NCBI RefSeq assembly: GCF_013409935.1
Contig: NZ_JACCCO010000001.1
Span: 1,612,001-1,676,000 of the forward strand
DNA from: Streptosporangium sandarakinum
GTDB taxonomy: Bacteria; Actinomycetota; Actinomycetes; Streptosporangiales; Streptosporangiaceae
DNA length: 64,000 nucleotides
Direction of reading: 5' to 3'
Part shown: piece after piece, positions 17,215 through 24,888 of the stretch
How positions within the stretch are numbered: the stretch's first letter is position 1
Layout: every line of letters starts with the position of its first letter
Made by a program: the position numbers and the translations under genes
Notes under the pieces: generated by a model
What the model saw: the letters and a program-made list of their open reading frames with translations, nothing else
What the model was told of the DNA's origin: nothing
Database searches by the model: none

Positions 17215-18266
17215 GCCGACCTCACCCTCGGGTCCAGGACGCGGTAGGCCACGTCGGCGAGCGTGTTCATGATGATCACGGCGGTGCACACCACGATGAA
17301 CGTCCCCTGCATGACGGCGAAATCCGGGCCCTTGATGGCCTCGTAGAACAGCAGGCCCAGGCCCGGCCAGGAGTAGACGGTCTCCACCGACACCGCCCCG
17401 CCGACGACGAAGCCGATGTTGATGAACACCAGCGTGATGGTCGGCAGCAGCGCGTTGGGCACCGCGTGCCGGCGGCGCACCTGGTCGTCGCGCAGGCCCT
17501 TGGCGCGGGCGGTGGTCACGTAGTCCTGGCCGATCTCGTCCAGCAGCGAGGACCGCATGACCAGCAGGTACTGGGCGTAGACCACGGCGACCAGGGTCAG
17601 GCACGGCAGCACCAGGTGCATGGCGACGTGCGGGATGTAGGCCAGGCCGTCGGGCGCGTCCACGCCCTCCATGCCGCGGGTGGGGAAGATCCCCGGGATC
17701 GGGCCGATGCCGGCGGCGAAGACCATCAGCAGCAGCAGGCCGAGCCAGAACGTCGGCACCGACCACAGCACGAGCGAGACGCCGGTGGACATCCGGTCGA
17801 ACCGGCTGCCGTGCTTCCACGCCGCCCGGGTGCCCTGCCACAGGCCCAGGCTGACCGAGATGACCAGGCCGGTGCCGACCAGCACCAGCGTGGGACCCAG
17901 CCGCTCGCCGATGAGGTCGAGGACCGGGCGCCGGTACTCGTAGGAGGTGCCGAAGTCCAGGCGCAGGGTCCGCAGCACGAAGTCGAGGAACTGCTGCATC
18001 AGGGGCTTGTCCAGGCCCATCTGGCGGCGCAGCAGGTCGAGCTGGTCCGGGCTGAGCGGCACGTCACGCGTGTAGGCGATCGCGGGATCGCCGGGGATCA
18101 GCCGGAACAGGAAGAACGTCGCGACGATGACCATGCCGATGCTGAGCAGGGCCCCGCCGAGTTTCGTCAGCGCGTAGCGCAGCACCCCCCGATGGGCGCT
18201 GCGTTCCATGGCGGGGCCCGCCGCCGCGGTCGCGGCGGCGGGCTCCGTGTCGAGAGGTGCCGTCAT
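17211..18266 (-). CDS. Oligopeptide ABC transporter permease (DppB type)
   Basis: A 351-residue permease with the DppB/OppB N-terminal layout: one membrane helix with the FRLIPGDPA motif, a periplasmic-equivalent loop with MGLDKPLMQQFLDFV, then five further helices and the EAA-like loop DYVTTARAKGLRDDQV. The ATG at 18266 lies seven bases after the stop of the substrate-binding protein gene. The longer frame to 18392 overlaps that gene and is not needed. Confidence 0.92.
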   Translation of the reverse strand: MTAPLDTEPAAATAAAGPAMERSAHRGVLRYALTKLGGALLSIGMVIVATFFLFRLIPGDPAIAYTRDVPLSPDQLDLLRRQMGLDKPLMQQFLDFVLRTLRLDFGTSYEYRRPVLDLIGERLGPTLVLVGTGLVISVSLGLWQGTRAAWKHGSRFDRMSTGVSLVLWSVPTFWLGLLLLMVFAAGIGPIPGIFPTRGMEGVDAPDGLAYIPHVAMHLVLPCLTLVAVVYAQYLLVMRSSLLDEIGQDYVTTARAKGLRDDQVRRRHAVPNALLPTITLVFINIGFVVGGAVSVETVYSWPGLGLLFYEAIKGPDFAVMQGTFIVVCTAVIIMNTLADVAYRVLDPRVRSA

Positions 18267-18273
18267 CGAGACG

Positions 18274-20127
18274 CTACTCGCGGTCGTCGGTGACGGAACG
18301 GCGGCGGCGGGCCAGGAAGAAGCCCAGGGCGCCGATGACCACGACGGCCACGACGCCGCCGATGATCGGGCCGGTGCTGGAGCCGCCGTCACCGGCGGAA
18401 CCCGCGGCCGCCGGGGCCGGGGCGTCCAGCGAGTAGATCGGCCAGTGGCCGCTGGCGCCGTAGAAGAGGCCCTTGTCCTCCGGCATCGGGGTGATGTTGG
18501 AGATCCGGTCCTTGCGGTAGCCCTCCAGGTCGTTCTGGTAGTAGAGGGCGATCACCGGGGCGTCGGTGTAGAGCTGCTTCTCCATCTTCTTGATGACCTC
18601 GGCGCGCTTGGCGCGGTCGAGCTCGCTGAGCTGCTCCTGGTAGAGCTTCTCGTAGTCGGGGTTGCAGTAGAACGACTCGGTGCCGCCGCCGTCGCCACTG
18701 GCCGTGGGCCTGCGGCTGCACAGGTGGGTGGCGAGGATCTCCTCGGGGTCGGGGTTGACCGACCAGCCGCTGATGGCGATGTCGAACAGGCCGGTGAAGC
18801 CGGTCTCCTCGGTGAACTTGGTCGAGTCGAGCTTCCTGGTGGTCAGCGTGATGCCGATCTGCTTGAACCAGCCGGTGAGGTACTGGGCGAGCTTCTCCTC
18901 GACGGGGACGTCGGTGTGGATGCTGAACCGCATCTCCAGCTTGCGCTTGCCGTCGGGCATGGTCCGGACGCCGTCCGAACCCTTCTTGTAGCCGGCGTCG
19001 TCGAGGATCTGGTTGGCCTTGGCGACGTCGAAGGTGACCTTCTCGTCACCCTCGGCCTGCCAGAAGAAGTCCTTGTACATCGGCGGGATGATCGACCCGT
19101 CGGCGGGCACGGCCAGGCCGTTCTGCACCTGGTCGACCAGGGCCTGCTTGTCGATCGCGTAGTGGATGGCCTGGCGGACCTTCGGGTCCTTCAGCGCCGG
19201 GTGGCCGTCGCCGACCGGCTTGTCGTCGATCGTGGTGGCGCCGTGGTTGATCTGGAGGTAGGCGGCCCGGCGGCCGTTGCCGTTCCACTGCACGATGTTC
19301 GGGTCGCCCTTGAGCGCCTCGTACTGCGGGGCGTCCAGGCGGCCGATCAGGTCGATGTCGCCCTTCTTCAGGCCGGTGATGGCGGCCTCGGGGTTCTCGT
19401 AGAAGACGACGTCCAGCTCGTCGATCTTGGGCTTGCCCCGCCAGTAGTTGGGGTTGGCCTCAAGCCTGACGTAGGCGTCCTTCTTGTGCTCGACCGCGAT
19501 GAAGGGGCCGGAGCCGACGATCGGGTACTGGTCGTTCTGGAACTGGCCGGGGTCGCCGGCCTTCTCCCAGACGTGCTTGGGCACGATCGGGATGGGGTTG
19601 TCCAGCATCGACGCCTGCGGCTTCTTGGTCTTGATGACCAGGGTCCGGTCGTCGGTGGCGGTGACGCTCTCGAAGTTCTCCACGGCCGGGCCGTTGCCCT
19701 GCTTGGCCGCGTCGTTCGTCATGATCGTGTTGAACGTCCACGCGACGTCCTGCGCGGTGACCGGCTGGCCGTCGGACCACTTGGTGTCGCGGATCTTGAA
19801 GGTCCACGTCAGCTTGTCGTCGGAGGTCTCCCACGACTCGGCCAGCTCGGGGCTCGGCTCCAGCGTCTTGGGGTCGGGGACCGTGAGGTAGCTGTAGATC
19901 CACCGGTGGACCGACGAGGAGACCAGCCGGACCGCCAGGAACGGGCTCATCGAGTCGACGGCCTGCGTCGCGCCGATGCGGACGATCTTCTTTCCGGCCG
20001 CGGGAGCCTTCTGCTGTACGGTCTGCGCCCGAGTGGCCTGTGTCTGCGCCTGCCCTTGCGCAGCGGGGAGTGTGGCCATCACCAGCGCCACGCCCAGCGC
20101 CGCGAGGCGCCCGCCCAATCTGGTCAT
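18274..20127 (-). CDS. Peptide ABC transporter substrate-binding protein with C-terminal membrane anchor
   Basis: A 617-residue SBP_bac_5 (cluster C) extracellular binding protein and first gene of the operon. It has an N-terminal Sec signal (MTRLGGRLAALGVALVMATL, then an Ala-rich cleavage region) but no lipobox cysteine. Instead, residues near the C-terminus form a single membrane helix (GPIIGGVVAVVVIGALGFF) followed by an Arg-rich stop-transfer, so it should be anchored by its C-terminus facing out. Conserved SBP_5 segments include LTWTFKIRD, KWSDGQPVTAQDVAWTF and YAIDKQALV. Start ATG 20127 has GAAGGTGGG upstream. Confidence 0.9.
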   Translation of the reverse strand: MTRLGGRLAALGVALVMATLPAAQGQAQTQATRAQTVQQKAPAAGKKIVRIGATQAVDSMSPFLAVRLVSSSVHRWIYSYLTVPDPKTLEPSPELAESWETSDDKLTWTFKIRDTKWSDGQPVTAQDVAWTFNTIMTNDAAKQGNGPAVENFESVTATDDRTLVIKTKKPQASMLDNPIPIVPKHVWEKAGDPGQFQNDQYPIVGSGPFIAVEHKKDAYVRLEANPNYWRGKPKIDELDVVFYENPEAAITGLKKGDIDLIGRLDAPQYEALKGDPNIVQWNGNGRRAAYLQINHGATTIDDKPVGDGHPALKDPKVRQAIHYAIDKQALVDQVQNGLAVPADGSIIPPMYKDFFWQAEGDEKVTFDVAKANQILDDAGYKKGSDGVRTMPDGKRKLEMRFSIHTDVPVEEKLAQYLTGWFKQIGITLTTRKLDSTKFTEETGFTGLFDIAISGWSVNPDPEEILATHLCSRRPTASGDGGGTESFYCNPDYEKLYQEQLSELDRAKRAEVIKKMEKQLYTDAPVIALYYQNDLEGYRKDRISNITPMPEDKGLFYGASGHWPIYSLDAPAPAAAGSAGDGGSSTGPIIGGVVAVVVIGALGFFLARRRRSVTDDRE

Positions 20128-20438
20128 CGTTTCTGTCCCACCTTCGAACCGGTGAATCGTTGTAGAAGAAGGCACACCATAGGGACGGCGCGTGTCAACG
20201 AATGGTGGAAGATTGTTTCACTCTCGTTTCCTGGCGTGATATTTCTTTTCAGTCACGGCCCGAACCCCCGGTGAGACGGGGCTTGACGGCGCACGGGTGA
20301 CTGTGGGAAGCGACGACGGACGGCCCGGAAAGGGCGTTCGACACGGCCCGGAAGGGGCGTCCCGCGCGACCCTCGCACCCTCCCGGCGGCACGGGAGGCG
20401 GGGCGGGGCCGCGTGGACGGTGAAGCCGCCGGTACGGC
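20128..20438. other. Intergenic region between divergent peptide-importer operon and SDR gene
   Basis: About 310 bases. The section 20150-20260 is clearly more AT-rich than its surroundings and probably holds the promoters for both directions; a TTGACA-like hexamer is present on the minus strand at 20193-20198, but no well-spaced -10 is obvious. The remainder is GC-rich without recognisable features. Confidence 0.4.
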
Positions 20439-21212
20439 ATGCTGCAGAACATGACTCTGTTCTCCGTGGAAGGCAAGACGGTCGTCGTCACCGGCGGCTC
20501 CCGGGGCATCGGCCGCATGATCGCGGCGGGTTTCGTGCGGGCCGGGGCCACCGTCTACATCTCCTCGCGCAAGGCCGCCGAGGCGGAGAAGACCGCCGCC
20601 GAGCTGGGCTGCGTCGCCGTACCGGCCGACCTGTCCACCGAGGACGGCGCCGCCGCGCTGGCAGAGGCGGTCTCGGCGCGCGAGTCGCGGCTGGACGTGC
20701 TGGTCAACAACGCCGGCGCCACCTGGGGCGCGCCCCTTGAGGAGTATCCCGAGGCGGCCTTCGACAAGCTCTGGGGGATCAACGTCAAGGGCGTGTTCGG
20801 CCTGACCCGGCGGTTCCTGCCGCTGCTGCGCGCCGCCGCGAGCCCCGGCGACCCGGCCAGGGTGATCAACGTCGGTTCCGTGGACGGCATCCGCGTCCCG
20901 GCCATGGAGACCTACGCCTACTCGGCGACCAAGGCGGCCGTCCACATGCTGACCCGGCACCTGTCCCAGCGGCTCGCCGCGGACTCGATCACGGTCAACG
21001 CCATCGCGCCCGGGCCGTTCGAGTCGAAGATGATGGCGTTCGCGCTGAACGACCCGGCGACCCGCTCGGCGATCGAGTCGCACGTGCCGCTCGGCCGCAT
21101 CGGCACCCCCGAGGACATGGCCGGTACCGCGATCTTCCTCGCCTCGCGGGCGGGGGCCTACCTGACCGGGACGGTCATCCCGGTGGACGGCGGGATCACC
21201 GCGCACGGCTGA
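20439..21212 (+). CDS. SDR family oxidoreductase
   Basis: A 257-residue classical SDR. Motifs: TGGSRGIG (cofactor), VNNAGATWG (NAG), INVGSVDG then YAYSATKAA (catalytic Ser-Tyr-Lys), and a C-terminal TGTVIPVDGG typical of the FabG/gluconate-dehydrogenase branch. A second ATG at 20451 (MTLFSVEGK) may be the real start; neither has a clear ribosome site, so a leaderless transcript is possible. Monocistronic, followed by a strong hairpin. Confidence 0.87.
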   Translation: MLQNMTLFSVEGKTVVVTGGSRGIGRMIAAGFVRAGATVYISSRKAAEAEKTAAELGCVAVPADLSTEDGAAALAEAVSARESRLDVLVNNAGATWGAPLEEYPEAAFDKLWGINVKGVFGLTRRFLPLLRAAASPGDPARVINVGSVDGIRVPAMETYAYSATKAAVHMLTRHLSQRLAADSITVNAIAPGPFESKMMAFALNDPATRSAIESHVPLGRIGTPEDMAGTAIFLASRAGAYLTGTVIPVDGGITAHG

Positions 21213-21255
21213 CCCGCTCCCGCCGCCGGCGGCGACGACGCCGAGATGAGCCCCG

Positions 21256-21293
21256 TACGGCGTGCGCCCCACTGCGCCGGGGCGCACGCCGTA
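21256..21293. terminator. 15-bp perfect hairpin between convergent genes
   Basis: TACGGCGTGCGCCCC (21256-21270) and its exact complement (21279-21293) flank an 8-base loop. It lies between the SDR stop and the end of the minus-strand ATP-grasp gene, and is symmetrical, so it can terminate both. Confidence 0.75.
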
Positions 21294-21368
21294 TCGGTTC
21301 CCTCCCCGGACCGCTCGCGCGCCGCGTCGAGCCTTCCCGCCAGGACCGCGCGGGGCGCGGCGGGCGGG

Positions 21369-22211
21369 TCAGATCGCGTCGGCGAGGGCGCGGGCGAGGC
21401 GCTCGGCGGCGCCGGGCGCGTAGCGCAGGAACAGGTAGGGCTCGGTCAGCTCCAGCTCGATGAGGACCGGGGTCCCGTCGGCCAGGCGGACCATGTCGAC
21501 GCGGGCGTAGAGCAGGTCCGGCAGCTCACCGAGCACCCGTTCGGCCAGCGCGACCTGGTCGGCCGCGGGGTCGCGCAGCTCGGCCCGGCTGTTCTGCCGA
21601 TCGGTGGCGGACCCGGCGGCCAGCGCCGCGCTGCGCCGTACGGCGTGGCTGAACCGGCCGCCGAAGTACAGCAGCGAGGTCTCCCCCTCGGCCTCGACCA
21701 TGTCCAGGTACGGCTGGACCATCGCGGTCCGGCCCTCGGCGGCGATCCGGGCGGCGTGGGCCTCGGCCTTGCCGCGGTCGCGGGTCCTGATCGTGTCGCG
21801 CGCCCCGGCCGAGACGGCGGGCTTGACCACGTACTCGTCCAGGACCGGCAGGTCGGGTGTCTCACCCGGCCCGATCCAGTGAGTCGGGATGAAGGGCGCG
21901 TCCAGGTCCCGCATGTAGGTCTTGTCGGTGTTGCGCTCCAGCACGGCGACCGGGTTCAGCAGCCGGGTGACCCGCTCGACGCGACGGGCCCAGCCGAGGA
22001 ACTCCTCGCGGCGGTCGATGTAGTCCCAGGGGGAACGGACCACGACGGCGTCGAAGCCGGCCCAGTCCGCCTCGGGATCGTCCCAGCGCACGACGCGCCC
22101 GGTGATCCCGGCCTCGGCCCAGGCCGCGAGAGCGGTCTCCTTCTCGTCGTCCATCCCGTCCGGATCGGCGAATGTCACATAGGCCGCAGAAACGCTCACT
22201 TGATGTCCCAT
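21369..22211 (-). CDS. ATP-grasp domain protein, function unknown
   Basis: A 280-residue protein of the orphan RimK/glutathione-synthetase-like ATP-grasp type. Visible features: an N-terminal pre-ATP-grasp strand (VVRSPWDYIDRREEFLGW), lysine-containing strands (NTDKTYMRDL and YVVKPAVSAGARDT, the ATP-binding lysines), VQPYLD, an RVDMV segment and a late PVLIELELTEPYLFL strand with metal-ligand acids. Family members ligate a carboxylate to an amine or thiol using ATP. Start choice is uncertain: ATG at 22241, ATG at 22211 or GTG at 22199 (the last has GGGACATCAA upstream). It stands alone, so no pathway is suggested. Confidence 0.75.
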   Translation of the reverse strand: MGHQVSVSAAYVTFADPDGMDDEKETALAAWAEAGITGRVVRWDDPEADWAGFDAVVVRSPWDYIDRREEFLGWARRVERVTRLLNPVAVLERNTDKTYMRDLDAPFIPTHWIGPGETPDLPVLDEYVVKPAVSAGARDTIRTRDRGKAEAHAARIAAEGRTAMVQPYLDMVEAEGETSLLYFGGRFSHAVRRSAALAAGSATDRQNSRAELRDPAADQVALAERVLGELPDLLYARVDMVRLADGTPVLIELELTEPYLFLRYAPGAAERLARALADAI

Positions 22212-22359
22212 ACGTAAGTGATCAAAGAACCGTATGAACATTACATAAAACCGAGCATTTCTACAGAATTGGTGACGCCTGGTCCGGAAGGCGGCAGAGG
22301 CGACAGAGGCGGCCGACGGGTGCGGCCTGGGCCGGAAGGCGACGTTCGCCGAGCCCGGA

Positions 22360-23364
22360 TCAGCTCTTGGGGAGCTTGCCGAGGGCCTCGGCGACGATGG
22401 TCGCGGTGCCGGCGACGGCCTGGTCGTCGTTGGGCGCCTTGGCGGCCCGGTGGGTGGTGTAGATCGCCATCACCAGCGGGGCCTTGGCGTTCTCCGGCCA
22501 GACGACGGCGATGTCGTTCGTCGAGCCGTGGTACGAGCTCGCGCCGGTCTTGTCGCCGATGGTCCAGGTCTTGGGCAGCCCGGCGCGGATGCGCTTGTCA
22601 CCGGTCTTGTTCGCGCGCAGCCACCCGTTCAGCCGCGCCCGGTCCTTGGCGTTCAGCGCGTCACCGAGCGTCAGCTCGCGCAGGTCGGCCGCGATGGCCG
22701 CGGGGGTGGTGGTGTCCCGCTTCTCCTTTGGACTCCAGATGTTCAGCTCGGTCTCCCAGCGGTCCAGGCGGGAGATCGGGTCCTTGAGGGTGCGGAAGTA
22801 CCGGGTGAGTCCGGCCGGGCCGCCGATCTGCTTCAGCAGCATGTTGCCGGCCGTGTTGTCGCTCTGGGTGATGGCCGCCTCGCACAGCTCGGCGACGGTC
22901 AGCCCGTCCTCCACGTGGTCCTCGGTGACCGGCGAGTTCTCCTTCACCTCGTCCTGCGTCCAGTGGACGACCTTGTCCATCAGTCCGGGCTCGGCCGTGC
23001 GGGCCTTGTTCAGCACCGCGGCGGCGGCCACCGCCTTGAAAGTGGACAGCAGCGGGAAACGCTCCCCGGCCCGGTAGGTGATCTTCTTCCCGGTGGCCGT
23101 GTCGACGGCGTAGACGCCGATGCGGCCGTCGAACGACGCCTCCAGCGCGCGCAGCCGGCGACCGGCCTCGGCCTGGCCGGACGGCGCGGCGGCCTGCCGG
23201 TCGTACCGGACCTGCGCCGTCGGTGCGTGGACGGCCGCGGCGGAGGTCTGCACGGCCGCCGTGGCCGTGCCCGGGCCGTAGATCGTGCCACCCGCCAGAA
23301 CGGAGACGGTCAGCGCGGCGGTCTTCAGCGCCGCGGGGAAACGCCGGGTGTGCAGGGGTCGCAT
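22360..23364 (-). CDS. Class A beta-lactamase
   Basis: A 334-residue secreted serine hydrolase. An N-terminal signal region is followed by a variable linker, then the class A motifs in order and at the right spacing: Ser107-Thr-Phe-Lys110, Ser168-Asp-Asn170, Glu204 in RWETELN (the deacylating glutamate), and Lys272-Thr-Gly274. This full set argues for true beta-lactamase activity rather than a transpeptidase. No lipobox is obvious. ATG 23364 follows AAGGACG. Divergent from the copper chaperone gene; no dedicated BlaR/BlaI or AmpR regulator is adjacent. Confidence 0.9.
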   Translation of the reverse strand: MRPLHTRRFPAALKTAALTVSVLAGGTIYGPGTATAAVQTSAAAVHAPTAQVRYDRQAAAPSGQAEAGRRLRALEASFDGRIGVYAVDTATGKKITYRAGERFPLLSTFKAVAAAAVLNKARTAEPGLMDKVVHWTQDEVKENSPVTEDHVEDGLTVAELCEAAITQSDNTAGNMLLKQIGGPAGLTRYFRTLKDPISRLDRWETELNIWSPKEKRDTTTPAAIAADLRELTLGDALNAKDRARLNGWLRANKTGDKRIRAGLPKTWTIGDKTGASSYHGSTNDIAVVWPENAKAPLVMAIYTTHRAAKAPNDDQAVAGTATIVAEALGKLPKS

Positions 23365-23669
23365 TCCGCGTCCTTAGCTCTCGACAACAACGGAGCTGCG
23401 AGCACACCAGAGGGGGCCGGTGGATGTCCAATATTCGTATGACCGCGACATCGATACCGAGACCGATATAAGACCAGGCCAGGCCTACCAAGAAGACGAT
23501 CATGGACGGCCGGGGTGACGCGGCTCCCGCGGCGCGTCCTCGACCCGCCCGGCTCCGGCAGGCGACGCGTCCGCCGCGGCCCCGGCCCGAGAGGCGCGGC
23601 GACGGCGGGGCGGGACCGGCCGGACGACCCCCGCCCGGCTCCCCCGCGGAAGTGAACCGGGAAAGACAA

Positions 23670-23684
23670 ACCCCCTATGGGTAT
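23670..23684 (+). promoter_or_regulatory. Upstream CsoR-like operator of copZ
   Basis: ACCCCCTATGGGTAT resembles the G-tract inverted repeat (TACCC...GGGTA) recognised by CsoR-family repressors. It is less symmetrical than the downstream box. Confidence 0.65.
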
Positions 23685-23703
23685 GTTACAGTCTCGCCCG
23701 AAG

Positions 23704-23720
23704 ATACCCCCTGGGGGTAA
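23704..23720 (+). promoter_or_regulatory. CsoR operator in front of copZ
   Basis: ATACCCCCTGGGGGTAA contains a perfect 7-bp inverted repeat with a single central base (TACCCCC-T-GGGGGTA at 23705-23719) ending 18 bases before the copZ ATG. This matches the copper-sensing CsoR box of actinobacteria, and a csoR gene lies 600 bases downstream. Confidence 0.85.
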
Positions 23721-23738
23721 AAGAGAAGGAGGACGGAC

Positions 23739-24014
23739 ATGTGCACTGCATGCGCGTGCGGCACGGAGACCGCTCGGACCGAGGTGCCCGTCGAGGTGGG
23801 CACGGCGGACGGCAAGACCTATTCGGTGAGCGGGATGACCTGCGGGCACTGCGTCTCGTCGGTCTCCGGTGAGATCGGCAAGGTCGGCGGTGTCACCGGC
23901 GTGGCCGTCGATCTCCCCACCGGCTCGGTCACCGTCAACGGCTCGGGATTCACCGACGAGGAGATCCGGGCCGCGGTGGAGCAGGCGGGCTACGCGCTGG
24001 CGAGCCGGTCCTAG
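23739..24014 (+). CDS. copZ: CopZ-like copper chaperone (HMA domain)
   Basis: A 91-residue protein with one heavy-metal-associated domain. The metal-binding loop GMTCGHC places Cys35 and Cys38, and the ferredoxin-like fold segments (YSVSGMTC, GVAVDLPTGSVTV, EIRAAVEQAGYAL) are complete. Unusually, the N-terminus adds three more cysteines (Cys2, Cys5 and Cys7 in MCTACACG), which may bind extra copper. Strong ribosome site AAGGAGG and a CsoR box upstream indicate copper induction. The expected P1B ATPase gene (copA) is not adjacent. Confidence 0.9.
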   Translation: MCTACACGTETARTEVPVEVGTADGKTYSVSGMTCGHCVSSVSGEIGKVGGVTGVAVDLPTGSVTVNGSGFTDEEIRAAVEQAGYALASRS

Positions 24015-24314
24015 AGGAGCGGGCCCCGGAAGAAGGCGGTGGGCGTGCACCGGCATGCACGCCCACCCGCGGGACCGGCCCGATTCGACATCGCACCCGT
24101 CCCCTGGGTTTTCGACGCCTACGCCTTCGCCGGCGCGGCCGTCGTGGCGGTGGCGGGCGCCGCACCGACCTCGCCGCCGATGCGGGAGACCCGTATCGGC
24201 GTGGATGGGAGTGACGGCGAGCGGGCCCGCCGTCGGCGGTGGCAGGCCCGCGAAATACCCCGGGTGGGTAAGGTGTTCGGTAGGGACGACGGACCTCAGA
24301 GCGGGGGCGGGGAG
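24015..24314. other. 300-base spacer between copZ and csoR
   Basis: No convincing gene. An open frame in phase with csoR runs through it from 24039, but lacks a ribosome site and family similarity. The section near 24255-24270 holds the csoR operator. No trace of a copA ATPase can be recognised. Confidence 0.5.
24255..24272 (+). promoter_or_regulatory. CsoR operator in front of csoR (autoregulation)
   Basis: ATACCCCGGGTGGGTAAG has the same TACCC...GGGTA arms and 15-base span as the copZ box, and ends about 42 bases before the csoR ATG. This implies csoR represses itself along with copZ. Confidence 0.8.
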
Positions 24315-24596
24315 ATGGCCGGATACACGGGAACCAGGGAAGACCACCTCAGGCGGCTGCGCCGGATCGAGGGACAGGTCCGCGGACTGCAGCGGATGGT
24401 CGATGAGGACAAGTACTGCATCGACATCCTCACCCAGGTCTCGGCCGCCAACAGAGCGCTCCAGGCGTTCGCCCTGGAACTGCTCGAAGAGCACATGGCG
24501 CACTGCGTCGCCGAAGCGATCACCAAGGGCGGCGGCGAGGCCGACGCCAAGATCAAGGAAGCCTCCGACGCCGTCGCCCGTCTCGTCCGCTCCTGA
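24315..24596 (+). CDS. csoR: CsoR copper-sensing repressor
   Basis: A 93-residue four-helix DUF156 repressor. The copper ligands Cys35, His60 and Cys64 have exactly the C-x24-H-x3-C spacing of characterised CsoR proteins, and the RRIEGQVRGLQRMVDED helix is the family signature. Cu(I) binding releases DNA. ATG 24315 follows GGGGCGGGGAG; the frame extends upstream to 24039 but that extension is not family-like. Expected to control copZ and itself through the boxes at 23704 and 24255. Confidence 0.93.
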   Translation: MAGYTGTREDHLRRLRRIEGQVRGLQRMVDEDKYCIDILTQVSAANRALQAFALELLEEHMAHCVAEAITKGGGEADAKIKEASDAVARLVRS

Positions 24597-24598
24597 CG

Positions 24599-24645
24599 CG
24601 CCCGATCACCCCGGCCGCGCTCTCCGTGGCGCGGTGATCCGGGCG
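24599..24645 (+). terminator. csoR terminator hairpin
   Basis: CGCCCGATCACC (24599-24610) pairs with GGTGATCCGGGCG (24633-24645) with one bulged base, three bases after the csoR stop. Confidence 0.6.
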
Positions 24646-24794
24646 TGTCGGAACCGGACGGCCTCACAGCGCCTTCGGGGTGATGCGGCCTGACTCCATG
24701 GCATGAGAAGAACCGTCAGCCGTTGTTCGCGGAATGCCGTTTCGACGTTCCACGACTTCGAGCTCGGCCGAGCGGGACTTCATGGAAATGAGAA

Positions 24795-24831
24795 GACACC
24801 CTGGTCTCCATGATCTGGAGACCAGGGTGTC
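24795..24831. terminator. 16-bp perfect hairpin downstream of the MMPL gene
   Basis: GACACCCTGGTCTCCA (24795-24810), 5-base loop, exact complement (24816-24831). It sits 58 bases past the MMPL stop and is unusually AT-balanced for this genome. Probably terminates the minus-strand MMPL transcript; being symmetrical it can also stop readthrough from csoR. Confidence 0.75.
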
Positions 24832-24888
24832 CGCGTATCAGGGGGAAGTGCCCGGCCGCCCCGGGTGCGATACCGGGCGGGACACGCC

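Larger units (their letters stand above)
23365..23738. other. Divergent intergenic region between beta-lactamase and copZ
   Basis: The first ~110 bases are moderately AT-rich (around 23425-23475) and probably hold the beta-lactamase promoter. The middle (23510-23660) is GC-rich with no feature I can identify. The last 70 bases contain two CsoR-like operators and the copZ ribosome site AAGGAGG. Confidence 0.6.

Noticed and set aside
18208-20274. 688-residue plus-strand frame over the peptide-binding protein
   Set aside because: Composition (Val/Leu/Gly/Asp-rich, no motifs) is typical of an antisense shadow; the minus-strand gene has signal peptide and SBP_5 motifs.
24039-24314. 92-residue N-terminal extension of CsoR
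   Set aside because: No ribosome site, no similarity, and it would bury the csoR operator inside the gene; ATG 24315 gives canonical CsoR length.
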